64,000 nt of DNA, taken from assembly GCA_032690845.1 (NCBI GenBank), contig CM064429.1:19053013-19117012 (forward strand), written 5' to 3'. The notes under the pieces are model-generated. The model ran no database searches, was not told the DNA's origin, and worked only from the letters and a program-made list of their open reading frames with translations. The stretch comes from Eleusine coracana subsp. coracana. Taxonomy: Eukaryota > Streptophyta > Magnoliopsida > Poales > Poaceae. Position numbers and translations under genes: made by a program. Shown here piece by piece: positions 1-9,767 of the stretch. Within the stretch, counting starts at the first letter, position 1; the number at the start of each line of letters is the position of its first letter.

Positions 1-468
1 GCTGAAGAACTGCCAAGGGTCATTTGGTCGCACAACACGACGGAAACCAGAGCAACTAAATACTCGCCCTTCAGGTTACTTTACGGGGAAGAGGCAGTCA
101 CGCCCGAGGAGATTTTGCACCAAAGTCCTAGAACCTCTAACGCAAAATCGATACAGCCGGCAGAGGATGAATCGAAGGATCTGATGGAAGTCGACAGGCT
201 GGATGCAGTTGTCAACCTAGAAAAGTACCAATCAGAACCACGCCAGTAGAGGGATCGAAAAGTTACACCCCGAGCCTACGCACTAGGAGACCTAGTCCTA
301 CTCCGAAGCCCCAGAACAGAAAGCAAAGGCAAGCTAGAGTCAAAGTGGGAGGGCCCATACATCGTGGCAAAATCAAATAGGCCCGGAGCGTATAGGCTCC
401 AGACTGCGCAAGGAGAAGAGTTGTCGTATTCCTGGAACGCAAACAACCTTCAAAAGTTCTACGTATAA
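1..468 (+). pseudogene. Gypsy pol, integrase C-terminal end (partial, one stop)
   Basis: Reading from base 1 gives the last 155 codons of a Gypsy polyprotein. The end of the integrase core is recognisable (YSPFRLLYGEEAV, about residues 31-43), followed by the basic C-terminal region with LVLLR and KWEGPY (about residues 97-118), ending FYV at TAA 466-468. The core motif tells where the target DNA-handling part of integrase begins; the KWEGPY block is the usual end-domain of plant Gypsy integrases. An in-frame TAG at 247-249 interrupts the chain, so this copy would not make full-length integrase. The catalytic DDE residues lie upstream of the window. Confidence 0.85.
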
Positions 469-838
469 GAAAAAACATCACTCGAAGCATGTAAAAAGCC
501 AAGCATAGCACCAAGCTATAAGTGCTACCTTGAGCTTAGTTGGTATATTTTCTTTTTTCAGGCTTTTCTTTTCCAAGCAATTATATAAAGGACCGTACTC
601 TTTTCCTCACAAGGGGAACCCTTCGCAGGGGTGAGGTTTTTAACGAGACGGATCCTATGTAAACCTCAGCTAAATCTATAAAGCTGCCTTCCCCAAAGTG
701 GAAAGCCTCCCTCAGCAGAATACGTCGAAACAACTCCCATCACGGAGATTGAAACATTCGACGAAGAGCAAAATTGCTCTCAAGCCATAGCTGTTGTACT
801 GGTCAAGCCCGAAGAGCCAAGACTAGTACAGTCAGCTA
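469..838. other. Tat spacer between pol and tandem array
   Basis: This is non-coding retrotransposon sequence after the pol stop. It includes a short near-palindromic stretch around 615-640 (AAGGGGAACCCTTCGCAGGGG). I see no ORF or known motif; it probably belongs to the long 3' untranslated spacer of the element. Confidence 0.5.
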
Positions 839-1610
839 ACTTAGCGAAAAAATGGTAAGGGGCTCGTTGCAGCCCAAACCCGTCAAAGGAGTTTGCCCTA
901 AAACACCTTGCCCCTAGCACTTTGAGGGGGAGGGTGGAGTTTTTCAAAAACATAGCAAAATGCTAAGGGGATCGTTGCAGCCCAAACCCGTCAAAGGGGT
1001 TTGCCCTAAAACACCTCGCCCCTAGCACTTCGAGGGGGAGGGTGGCATTTTTCAAAAACTTAGCGAAATGCTAAGGGGCTCGTTGCAGCCCAAACCTGTC
1101 AAAGAGGTTTTCCCTAAAACACCTCGCCCCTAGCACTTCGAGGGGGAGGGTGGCGTTTTTCAAAAACTTAGCGAAATGCTAAGGGGCTCGTTGCAGTCCA
1201 AACCCGTCAACGGGGTTTGCCCTAAAACACCTCGCCCCTAGCACTTCGAGGGGGAGGGTGGCGTTTTTCAAAAACTTAGCGAAATGCTAAGGGGCTCGTT
1301 GCAGCCCAAACCCGTCAAAGGGGTTTGCCCTAAAACACCTCGCCCCTAGCACTTCGAGGGGGAGGGTGGCGTTTTACAAAAAACTTAGCGAAAAATGCTA
1401 ACGGGCTTGTTGCAGCCCAAACCCGTCGAAGGGTTTGCCCTAAAACACCTCGCCCCTAGCACTTCGAGGGGGAGGGTGGCGTTTTTCAAAAACTTAGCAA
1501 AATGCTAAGGGGCTCGTTGCAGCCCAAACCCGTCGAAAGGTTCGTCCTAGAACACCTCGCCCTTAGCAATTCGAGGAAAAGGGTGGTGTTTTGCAAAATT
1601 CGACGACAGT
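839..1610 (+). repeat. 109-bp tandem repeat array, about 7 copies, inside the Tat element
   Basis: Seven head-to-tail copies start near 839, 949, 1058, 1167, 1276, 1385 and 1493, each about 108-110 bp. Every unit has the blocks TAGCGAAATGCTAAGGGG, CTCGTTGCAGCCCAAACC, CACCTCGCCCCTAGCACTTC and GAGGGGGAGGGTGGCG. Copies differ by a few substitutions and by one or two bases in A runs. The last copy is the most diverged. Each unit holds a small dyad (CCCCTAGCA and TGCTAAGGGG). The array lies between the pol stop and the 3' end of the antisense gene. Tandem arrays in the 3' spacer are known from Tat elements and can seed satellites. Confidence 0.93.
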
Positions 1611-1682
1611 GCTAAGCAAATTACAACAACTCAAACTCGGCAGGACACAATTTGTTACAATTGCAGCTAATCAATGTTTACA

Positions 1683-3423
1683 TTAGAAATCATAATCAAT
1701 GGGTTCCTCTTTTACAACAACCCCAGAAGCTAACAACTGGGGAAGCAAAACCAACCACTCATCAGCAGTGTAACCAGGCGGAGGGGGGCAGGGATTAGGC
1801 CTTGAGCCCCCAGAACCAAGCGCACCCGAATCTTGGGAGTTTCCACTAGTTGGAACAGGTGCTTGAGAAAAGGATCTACCAATCTTCATCGGCGAATTCA
1901 GCATGGAGCTAATTGACCGCTTCGCAACAGCAAGCCACGGACGGGATGGCCGTGGAATCAAAGCGCCAGAACCTTTAGTGCTCAGGGATTTCTCGCGTTG
2001 CTTCAGACGCGGAGAACCCTGTCCTCGCTCCTTGCGAGGTATCTCTACGGAGACTCCCCCACCACGGGACCTACCCCTACCCCAACGGTGAAGCATGGAT
2101 GACGCGCTCGACAAAGCGCCACGAGAGAATAAGGTGGAATAATCTGCCACACAAACCACACCGGAGTCCAAAGTCATCAAGCGTGCCTGGACGAAGATGC
2201 GCGTTCGGGATGCTCAAATCTTTCAGCCTCCGCTGCAACATCCACAGCTTCGAAGCCGCTCAAACTAGTCTCCGAACTAGTCGAGGTAGGCGTCGGTACA
2301 GAAACATCACCCATGAAAGATTGGGACCCTTCACTCATCAAACCCAACATGCGCAACGCGGAAGATCCACTAGAGGCATCCTCTTCGGACTCCCGCATAG
2401 GCAACACCAAGGACACCTACGCAGGGTCAAGTAGGCATGTCAAAATTACAGATACAAAATGCCCCTTTGAACCTTCCAAAAGTACATTACATCAACACTA
2501 CAACTACAAATGATCCTAAACCTCGCTTGGCGCAGCCCTTGCTCCACCCGCTGAAGTCCCAGCCTTCTCAGCGGCGCTCCTCGAAGTGCCCTGGGCCCCC
2601 AAAGGATCTTCAGCCTGGCCGTCACCGCTCCTTGAAGAGTCACGCATCTACACAAGCACAATTATTTTCAGCTTTGAACGTTGCGCAAATAAACGAAAAT
2701 ACAGTACGGAAATAAAAGTATAACCTGAGCTAGCTTCTCAATCGCAACTTGTCGAGCAGCTTCGCGGCCATGATCGCGCCAGAACTTCATGGCGACGCGC
2801 TGAGCCACGGCGACGGCTTCCGGTGACAAGCCGTCCTGAGCGTCTGCCCCAATAGGAAAGTTGCGCCTTCCCAGAGCGTGGAAGTGATCACAGCCTTCGC
2901 GCTCCAGCAGCCCAAAAGCGGCCTTCGCAGTGTGCAGCGCGCCAAAGTTGCTGCGCTTGTCCATCGCCCCCGGGAGAGCTTCAAGCTTAGACTTCAGCCA
3001 CCCGAAGAAGACAGCTTCGGTGATCACAGCCCTGTCGGTTAACGACATTGGTTCAGCACCAACATAACCCAAAGCCTCGCAATACTGCTGGTGTGCGGAT
3101 ATAGCTTGAGCAGAAAAACCGTAGTTGCGAGTCGAACTATCATGTTTCAAGGCTGCATTCTCTTTCTCCAGAGCCGCGATCTTAGCCTCAGTAGCCTCCA
3201 GGCGACTTAGCCCGGTCTTCAGTTCAGCAACCTCAGCCCGTGAAGCATTAAGCTCTTTCCGCATACGCTTAGCTTCGAGCATAGCTTCATCCTTCGCAGA
3301 CCCAAGGCTATTAAGCTTCTCCTTGAGCAACATGTTCTCTATTGCGAGCGAATTCTTCTCCTTCTCAATTGAAGCAAGCTCCGTGCAAGTCTTCTCAGAA
3401 GAAATCCGCGCGAGGGTGATGGC
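1683..3423 (-). pseudogene. Antisense Tat gene, 3' exons (coiled-coil and acidic/proline-rich tail)
   Basis: Three or more exons read leftward. The first (3423-2725) opens AITLARISSEK and encodes a heptad-rich helix of about 100 residues, then a conserved globular stretch ending AIEKLAQ. The second (2647-2522) is 42 codons, MRDSSRSGDG to ARAAPSE. The third starts at 2416 (VSLVLPMRE) and the product ends VVVKEEPIDYDF at 1683. Introns are 3514-3424, 2724-2648 and 2521-2417 (91, 77 and 105 bp). All have GT-AG ends and all are phase 0; the first has GTAAGT and TTTTGTTTCAG. The reading frame slips by one base near 2180, so this copy is broken at its tail. Function is unknown; a coiled-coil DNA- or protein-binding role is only inference. 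Confidence 0.72.
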
Positions 3424-3514
3424 CTGAAACAAAACATTAGTCAAGTTAGCCCTGTCACAAAACTCAAAAAGCAGTGCAGTGTTTTTCATACACCAGCAGA
3501 ACGAAGCATACTTA

Positions 3515-4967
3515 CATGTCTCAAAACATGGCAGAGGTTGCGCCGCAACTCCCCGGCTCCAAGTAGTTGCGCCCCTTCGGCTACGAAGGCATCGGGAGCC
3601 GAGCATAGGTTAGCCCAAGCCTGGGGATTGGCAAAACCCTCGCGCCCCTCGGATAGCCCCAAGCCTCCGCCGGTAGACCCTCCAGAAGCTCTAGCCCTAA
3701 TCAAAAGTGGACTCGGACTCGAAGGTCTAGGGCAAGTAGAAACTTTTTCCTTGAGGCACGCAAGAGTGTCCGCGGCCTCCGTACCCAAAGCCTGACTCCT
3801 CGCGGGAGCAGCGGAGGGACTCAAAGCCGGCGCATCAGCAACACTGCCCGCAGCAGGGGGAGACACCACCACCATGTCATCCTCCTCATCGTCATCGCCG
3901 TCGAAGACATCCGCCATCATGCCGGCGCGCGCCAGCGTCCCAACAGCACGGAGGCCGGGGGCAGATGAGCTCGAAGAGCCCCGATGGGATTCCTTAGCTG
4001 GTGCATGCCTCGGGGGCACCTTCAAAGCCTCCTCATCCCTTTTTCTTTTCCCAATTTGCAGGGGAGGCTTCGGCGGATACTTCTCTTTCCTTGTCTTCTT
4101 GGCCCCTGTTGCATTCGCAACTTCCGAACCAACATTGCCAGGGGGCCGATTCCGCTTCACACGAGGGCCCGACACGACGCGAACAGGATACTTCACACCG
4201 GCCAGTGTTAGGACACGGTTAAACCGGCCGCTGTGCAAGGTCCGCTCGTAGGTATGCTTGTTCTCCTTGCGAGTGTATGGTCCAATTGCAGACTCGCTAG
4301 CGCACTGAAGAAAAACCAAAAATTCTTCGTCGCTAAAGCCCCTTTCGTCCACAGGCACCTCCGGAAAAGGTATTGTAATATCGGACCGCGAGGGAATCTT
4401 CTTCTAAATGAACCCAGAAATCAAACATCCCTCATGTAGCGGCCACATATTTGCAGCCACAAACTCTTCGACGAGGTCCCGACCGCTTTAGTTGAATGTA
4501 GCGATGCGGAAGGCAGCCTCGTTCTTACAACCCTTGGGCACCCTGCCTTTCATTGACCGAGGCTCGCAGCGAGTCAGCTTTGAAGCTAAAGGAAAGGTTG
4601 TGGCCCCTCCCACTTCTACAGTCACCGCGGCAACCTTCACGTATAGCCAGCATTCATGCCACTTGTCACTCCAGCAGTTTCAACTGCACTTAACAAATTG
4701 GTTGTCACGCTTGAAACGGGGCACGAAGGTTACGCAGCCGAAATCAGCCTCGTGCACCATGTCGTCAATCTTGATAGTCTTCGGCTGGTAGTGAGCGCAG
4801 TAGTATTTGCAGAACAGTTCAATATCAGGCTGGCCCTCGTAACTCAGCACTCCCCAGACAAATTTGCTCAGCATTGCCATCCCGCTGAGACTTATGTGAT
4901 GTAGCTGCACATTGAACCTGCTCAACACGTCCTTCACAAAGGCTGAGCAGGGAAAATGAAGACCAGC
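3515..4967 (-). pseudogene. Antisense Tat gene, central exon (Transposase_28-like domain)
   Basis: Right of the intron the frame runs back to AGLHFPCSAFVKDVL (from 4967) and through LSKFVWGVLSYEGQPDIELFCKYY. This matches the pattern I associate with the Pfam family Putative gypsy type transposon (PF04195), which is found on the antisense strand of plant Gypsy elements; the assignment is from memory. The domain is followed by a conserved ERGFSDEEFLVF block (about 4350), a basic stretch rich in K and R (KRKRDEE) and an acidic stretch (DGDDDEEDDM). In-frame stops fall near 4680 (TGA), 4493 (TAA) and 4406 (TAG). The exon ends at a phase-0 GTAAGT donor after LCHVLRH (3515). This gene copy is a pseudogene. 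Confidence 0.72.
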
Positions 4968-5822
4968 TGATGAGTACATCACACCCATGGATACACACAA
5001 CACTCCTCCAACTAAGATAAAAGTTCATGTGCATCACCTGAATTTACAGGTGATATCGTTTCTAATGTTTTTATTATGTGGTTTTGAGAATAGATTGCTA
5101 CCTAATGAATTAATTGTTGTTAGGAATCATGGAGATGATGATCACATAGCTGGGGAGGTGATTGGAGGCGTGATGGGCTAGCAAGGACGTCCAAGCCAAG
5201 GTGGAGGCCCAAGCAAAACCGACTTCGAGTCTGTTTCGGAGCCAAGGACCAGTCTGCACTAAAATAGACACACAGGACGCATACGGACTCGGATTTGGAC
5301 GTTCTATATATGCCTGGAAAGATGAGGAAAAGACCTTTCGAATCCAGCTGGTCCCATGTTAAACTTCGTCCCGAGGCGTCGTCAATAGCCGAAACAAATC
5401 GACTTCCAGAATCTGTCCTGGTGCTGTGACACCGTAATCGATCTTTGGGCCATGTATCGAGTTGAGCCCACTTAGGGCTGCGTCCAGAGGGTCTTGCACA
5501 ACCCTAGGGTCCTCATATACAGCTGCCACCTCTTTATTAGGGTTTGGGTTTTGCTTAGATTATTCTGTTGATAACAGTTTTATCGTTTGATCGGTTTGTG
5601 AGACTCCAACTTGTGAGATTCATCCTGTGTTCTTGCTTGTGTTCTTGATTTGTAGGCAAGGATAAGCCTTCTCGGCGAGGTCAATCGTTCTTGAACAGTT
5701 GATAACCAGAGGAGACGTTGTGCTGCGATTGCAAGGTTCAGAACGTGTCGTTCAAAAGCCGGATCGATTTGTGTATCGCCTCCGCCTTAATCAAGTTTAC
5801 CAGAATCTATTGGAAGATCGGG
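4968..5822 (+). mobile_element. Solo Gypsy LTR, 3' end truncated, inside the antisense Tat gene
   Basis: This is the reverse complement of the LTRs at 36200-37099 and 39604-40457. It starts TGATGAGTACATC, shares the TATATATGCCTGGAAAGAT core and the repeated GAGGTCAATCGTTCTTGAAC block, and stops at GATCGGGAA, about 20 bases before the expected CATCA end. The 5-bp target duplication cannot be seen because that end is deleted. On either side the minus strand reads EDHF and AGLHFPCS, so the LTR lies within one exon of the antisense gene. A few codons at the end of an integrase-type ORF can still be read in its left part, as in the parent LTRs. Confidence 0.85.
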
Positions 5823-6433
5823 AAGTGGTCTTCAAAAACCACAGCCTCATCTTCAGCAGGGCATGGAGTAACCTCCTGACCAGCCAGCCGGGCCCCTTCG
5901 GAATGAAAACATCCCGATTCGGCAAGCTTGTTTAGCTTGGGGGCGTCCAGGCGAGAGCGCCCAAAAGCAAAGGTCCGAGGTCTGGATCCATCATGATCTT
6001 TCCCTTTCCCTTTTCGGCCCTTCAGCAATTCAGAGTCATCAGCGGGCAGTAGATCGCTGATGTCTACTTCCACGTCCTCCAGGTCTTCGTCCACCAGAAC
6101 AGAGCTCCGAACCCGGTGGTTCGAACCTTGCGCTTGGGTGTTGGCGGCTACACTTCCAACACCTCGAAGAGCGAAATCTTGGTCATCACCCCCTTCCTCA
6201 TCATCTTCCTCATCATCCTCCTCTTCCTCATCCTCCTCTTCTTCGTTATCCTCAACCTCCCTCGGCGGTCCCCGACCATAGCCTTCAGGAGCAGAGGTAA
6301 GGTTGTCTTCCAAAATTTTAGCAAACTCCACCTTAGAGTCGCCTTCGCTGGCAGCGGCGTCGACAGCCGTCGAAGGAAGATTTTCCTCAGCGGCAGTGTC
6401 ATCAAGTACAGCAGTTTGCTTAACCCGATCCAT
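5823..6433 (-). pseudogene. Antisense Tat gene, N-terminal acidic exon
   Basis: I place the start at ATG 6433 (MDRVKQTAVLDD) rather than the in-frame ATG at 6460, because TTTATTTGCAG just before 6444 looks like an intron acceptor in the 5' leader. The product begins acidic, has a run of about 30 E and D residues (VEDNEEEEDEEEEDDEED), then a basic segment (KGRKGKGK), and runs to VVFEDHF. There the truncated solo LTR interrupts it. The reading frame up to that point is open. A TATA box lies about 240 bases upstream. With the two downstream parts it forms one antisense gene, and no known function is attached to it. Confidence 0.65.
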
Positions 6434-6671
6434 GTCTTCAGATCCTGCAAATAAACGCAAAGGGTGAGCTCCGTAGGAACCTGAAAGCTAGTCCCAATTA
6501 TCACTAAGAACACTTTGAAGTGAGGACCCAAGCATATCAAGTCAGCTCAAACACAGCTTCAAAAGCAAAAGCAGCTAAACAGCAGTGCGAGCACACGAAG
6601 TTGGGGAAGGCTAGAGCACTAAAAAGCAAATCACAATAGAAGCTTCGAAGACCTTTACCCCCCACCCCCCG

Positions 6672-6679
6672 CTTATATA
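6672..6679 (-). promoter_or_regulatory. TATA box of the antisense Tat gene
   Basis: On the minus strand the sequence reads CACTATATAAGCGGG, a canonical plant TATA box. It lies about 225 bases before the leader intron acceptor and 240 bases before the ATG at 6433. A start of transcription near 6640-6648 would be expected. It lies outside the LTR, so the antisense gene appears to have its own promoter. Confidence 0.6.
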
Positions 6680-7078
6680 GTGAGGTGAAAACGGACCAGC
6701 ATTTACTGCGGAGCCTCGGGAGTCGAAGCCACAGTAACAAAAAATTTAAAGCGGAAGGCAAAAAGCCATGACACCTAATGCCGCCAAGTGTTACCTTCGA
6801 CAGAGCTGGATGAGCTCCCAGAGGATGACTCGCTTTCAAAAACAATTACTGTTCGAACCATAGTCATAATCGCAAGCATGGTGGAAGCTCAACGGGCAAG
6901 TAACCTATAAAAATAATAATTTTCCACCGCAGTTATTCTCCTTTTATAGGCAGAAGCCTAGGTAGCTTCGTTCCAAAAGCCCAACTTTAATGCTCGAAGG
7001 GTGGCGTTTGGGTAAGAGATCCCGGTGAAGCGAGGACTGCGGCCCATGAAAGTTGGACCTACCCCTCGAGGGGCTACT
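6680..7078. other. Tat spacer between antisense promoter and 3' LTR
   Basis: No gene is visible. The segment holds the upstream region of the antisense gene. It ends in GAGGGGCTAC directly before the LTR, which may be the polypurine tract used to prime plus-strand DNA synthesis. Confidence 0.5.
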
Positions 7079-7646
7079 GTTGGGGGGATCACTTCGCAAG
7101 CCACCCTTCGAGGGTTCATCAAAGTCGGGCTACAAATGAAAGTCAAAGTCAACACATTGTTATCCTTTCTTATTATTAACTGTAATTTCGAGACACAGGC
7201 GTTCATCGGAGGCTACAGCGAAGTCAAGACCCTTCGAGCGGTACCTCCACACCCTCGGAGGACGAAGTCATCATCCTTCGAAAGCTAGCGCGTGGGGCAA
7301 GACCAGGAGCTTGGTTGGCGCGAAGAGGGCGACACGTGGCACCTGGTCGTGTCATGGCGTGCGGAGCAAGGAAGGGTACTAGGAGCGCTCGAGTGACCTA
7401 TTTGTCCTTTATTTTGTACAGTATATTCGAAGAATAAAGTAGGTAATTAGGAACAAAATGGTCATTTGCACATGGCCTAGGTACGGGCCTATAAAAGGAA
7501 CACCCCTACTTACTAGTAACGGGAGGAATCTTTTTGGGAATACTTGAGAGGAGCCCTTTTCCCCCCGTTTCATACCCTTCGGAATTTCCTCTTATGTTCA
7601 TTCTTACCATCGGTGTCAATGAGGCTCGTGCTCGGTGACACCAACA
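7079..7646 (+). mobile_element. 3' LTR of the Tat element
   Basis: The LTR runs from TGTTGGGGGGATCAC to GACACCAACA, 568 bp. It carries several TTCGAAGG-type short repeats and a CCTATAAAAGG TATA box near 7489-7499. The boundaries were fixed by comparison with the reversed solo copy at 49692-50333, which has the same two ends and a perfect target duplication. Confidence 0.88.
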
Positions 7647-7770
7647 GATAGCAGATGTGCTGTGCAACCCTCCTGATCCTCTCTGACTCTGGGTCCAGCC
7701 TGGTCCTCTTCTTACTCTTTGGCTTCTCTGGCATCTTGCCCTTGCCCTTATCCTGACCAGAACCTGCCAA
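7647..7770 (-). pseudogene. Env-like ORF of array copy A, first 41 codons
   Basis: From ATG 7770 the minus strand encodes MAGSGQDKGKGKMPEKPKSK followed by KRTRLDPESER and RRVAQHICYLL. It matches the start of the env-like ORF in copy B (15428) and resembles the start of the ORF at 23485 in the SIRE element. It ends abruptly at the Tat LTR boundary at 7646, so the rest of the ORF must lie beyond the left edge of the window, on the far side of the Tat insertion. Confidence 0.65.
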
Positions 7771-9767
7771 CTGCTGCTGTTGACTGCTGTCACTCCATGC
7801 ATATGGGTAGGGATAGGATAAGTATAGAACCTATATAAAGTCTACAAGCAGAGCACCGCTAGGTAAGAATGCGCAATAGAAATCCTAGCACTGAATGAAG
7901 GACATGATCGCTAGACAAAAAAAAGCAATGTAATCAACAGTGATCATCGACTATATGTGGTTGGTGTGAGTCATCTAGTGTGCAGTCAAATAATAGGCAA
8001 TAAATCTAACTATAGACTAAACAAGAGACAAACCCTAGACATGCAATTCACAGATATGCAGGGAATTAATTGCATCTAGGTTGAGCTAATTAGCAATTAA
8101 TGCAACTAAGCATGGACAGTCAATTCTAATTGCATCAATTAAGCTAATCACTCGAAATCAATGCATAATCGATGAATGGGAGATATAGCACAATACCCTG
8201 AAGATCGCCGAAGTCGAAGACACGCGAGTCACACGATTGATCACCGGAAAGTTGGGACTTTTGATGCCGGCAATGAAAGAAGGAGCAAGGAACAAACTCT
8301 TGCCCTAGTTTTGGTGGAGCTCGGCTTTGGCAGTGGTGCTCATGCGCGAGAGCAAGCAGAGGTGCATGGTGCTGCGTCAGGTGGTTCTCGGTGGCGAGAA
8401 GGCGGCAGAGGCGAGCGGCAACAGACGGCGGCAGCGATAGCTATGTGTACTAGAGGTGACGGCTCGGTTGGAGCTCGTGGGCTGCACGTGTGCGGGCGAA
8501 GACCAGCTGCAAGCGGCGGTGCAAAGTCGAAGATACGGCGCGATGACTCAACGGAGGGGGCTCGATGACGGGGACGGTGGCAGAAGCGGCGGAGTCCTAT
8601 GCGTGTTCTCGGCGTTGGGGGAAGAACGAAGAGGAGACCAAGGAGTCTCTTTTGATTTTGACCTAGGTCAAAACTTGATGAACGACCAAGATTCAATGAG
8701 GATAGAATCAATGGTCACAGATCTAGAACATAGTCGCACGATCAACCGTAGTGACCGGACCGTCCGCTCAATAGACCGGACCGTCTGATCACTTCGGGGG
8801 TTCCGAGAATCAACGTTCTCTTGAAACAGAACTTGTGCAGACCGGACCGTCCGCTCTTTTAGAAGGGTTCTGTCCGATCTCCATTTTCACCCTCCCCGAA
8901 GTACTGTGCATTGCTGCACAGACCGGACTGTACAGTCATATGACCGGACCGTAGTGTAGAGTCACTACCAGTACGTTGAGACAAGGAATTTCTCCATTTT
9001 CCAAGTGCCCTCACTTAACACCCAAATAAAACTTTGCACTTGGAACATGAAGGGAACTGTCAAACACTTCTTTTCAAATAGTGACTCTTTATGGCCTTAT
9101 AATTTTTGCAAATGCCAAATGAAGAATCGAGCAAATAAGATCCAAAGCAATTAAGAACCAAATGGGTATGTATGAGCCTTAGTCTATGAACCGCGCGAGT
9201 GGGTTTAACCTCGGAGTTCATAAGAGCTTGCTCAATGGGCATGAAGCACAATCCTTTCCTTTGGTCACACTTGCGGAGATGTAATCTCATATAGATCATG
9301 AGGCACAAATATCTCCAAATGTGACAAACCTCCTTTGTGTTTCCTATATGATGCGTGCAACAAGCATTTTACATATGCAATGAAGTTAAACATGCCATGT
9401 GAATGCAAGCAATTTTAACCAAGACACAAAGGAAACCTAACAATGTCAAGTTTGAACCCCTCCCAAGCTTACTCACAATAAGCCATACCCTTGCCTTGAG
9501 AGAAGCCAAACCACCATCTCAAGCACTCCCCCTTGCTTATAGCTATCTTGGATGGGTTAGATATTGACTAATTTTTATGTGTTTTTCTTTTAGTTATTTA
9601 CACATGCATGAATGCAAAGCATACTAGTCACAAAGGAGTCCTAATTACCATGCAATGCAAGAGAAGGAAAAACACACTACAACTACCAGGAACTAACACG
9701 GTTACCTCCCTCATGAGTAGATATGACGTTTAGGTCCATGTCACTTGTGCTGGACTTCACTTGATCT
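7771..9767 (-). other. Non-coding block between gag and env-like ORF, copy A
   Basis: The block is about 2 kb and has no pol homology. Its 8700-8960 part holds GACCGGACCGTCCG-type palindromes that also occur in the LTRs of the same family. Its 8190-8700 part is GC-rich. Its 9000-9700 part is AT-rich and nearly repeated at 27480-28150 in copy B. A (CCA)n run at 9787-9811 marks the end of gag. Where an autonomous relative carries pol, this element has only this block. Confidence 0.6.

Larger units (their letters stand above)
1..7646 (+). mobile_element. Tat-lineage Ty3/Gypsy LTR retrotransposon, 3' part
   Basis: The window opens inside the integrase C-terminus. It then passes through a tandem repeat array and a long minus-strand gene, and ends in a 3' LTR that starts TGTTGGGGGG and ends CCAACA. 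An extra gene between pol and the 3' LTR, on the opposite strand, is a known trait of Tat elements such as maize Grande; the assignment rests on that layout. The 5' LTR, gag and most of pol lie outside the window. A reversed solo LTR of the same family is present at 49692-50333. Sequence after 7646 belongs to the env-like ORF of another element, so this element inserted into older repeat DNA. The 3' target duplication should read GATAG, but its partner is off-window. Confidence 0.8.

Noticed and set aside
839..1610. CRISPR array
   Set aside because: Units are contiguous with no unique spacers, and the DNA is a plant nuclear sequence.
3125..4251. Plus-strand open frames opposite the antisense Tat gene
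   Set aside because: They are mirror frames of a GC-rich coding region; the minus strand has the introns, the coiled coil and the conserved domain.
6060..6454. Plus-strand serine- or isoleucine-rich frames
   Set aside because: They are the reverse of the Glu/Asp run in the antisense Tat gene.
8176..8788. Possible captured host gene in the GC-rich part of copy A
   Set aside because: Open frames on both strands, no recognisable domain, and the homologous part of copy B (26781-27170) does not keep the same protein.
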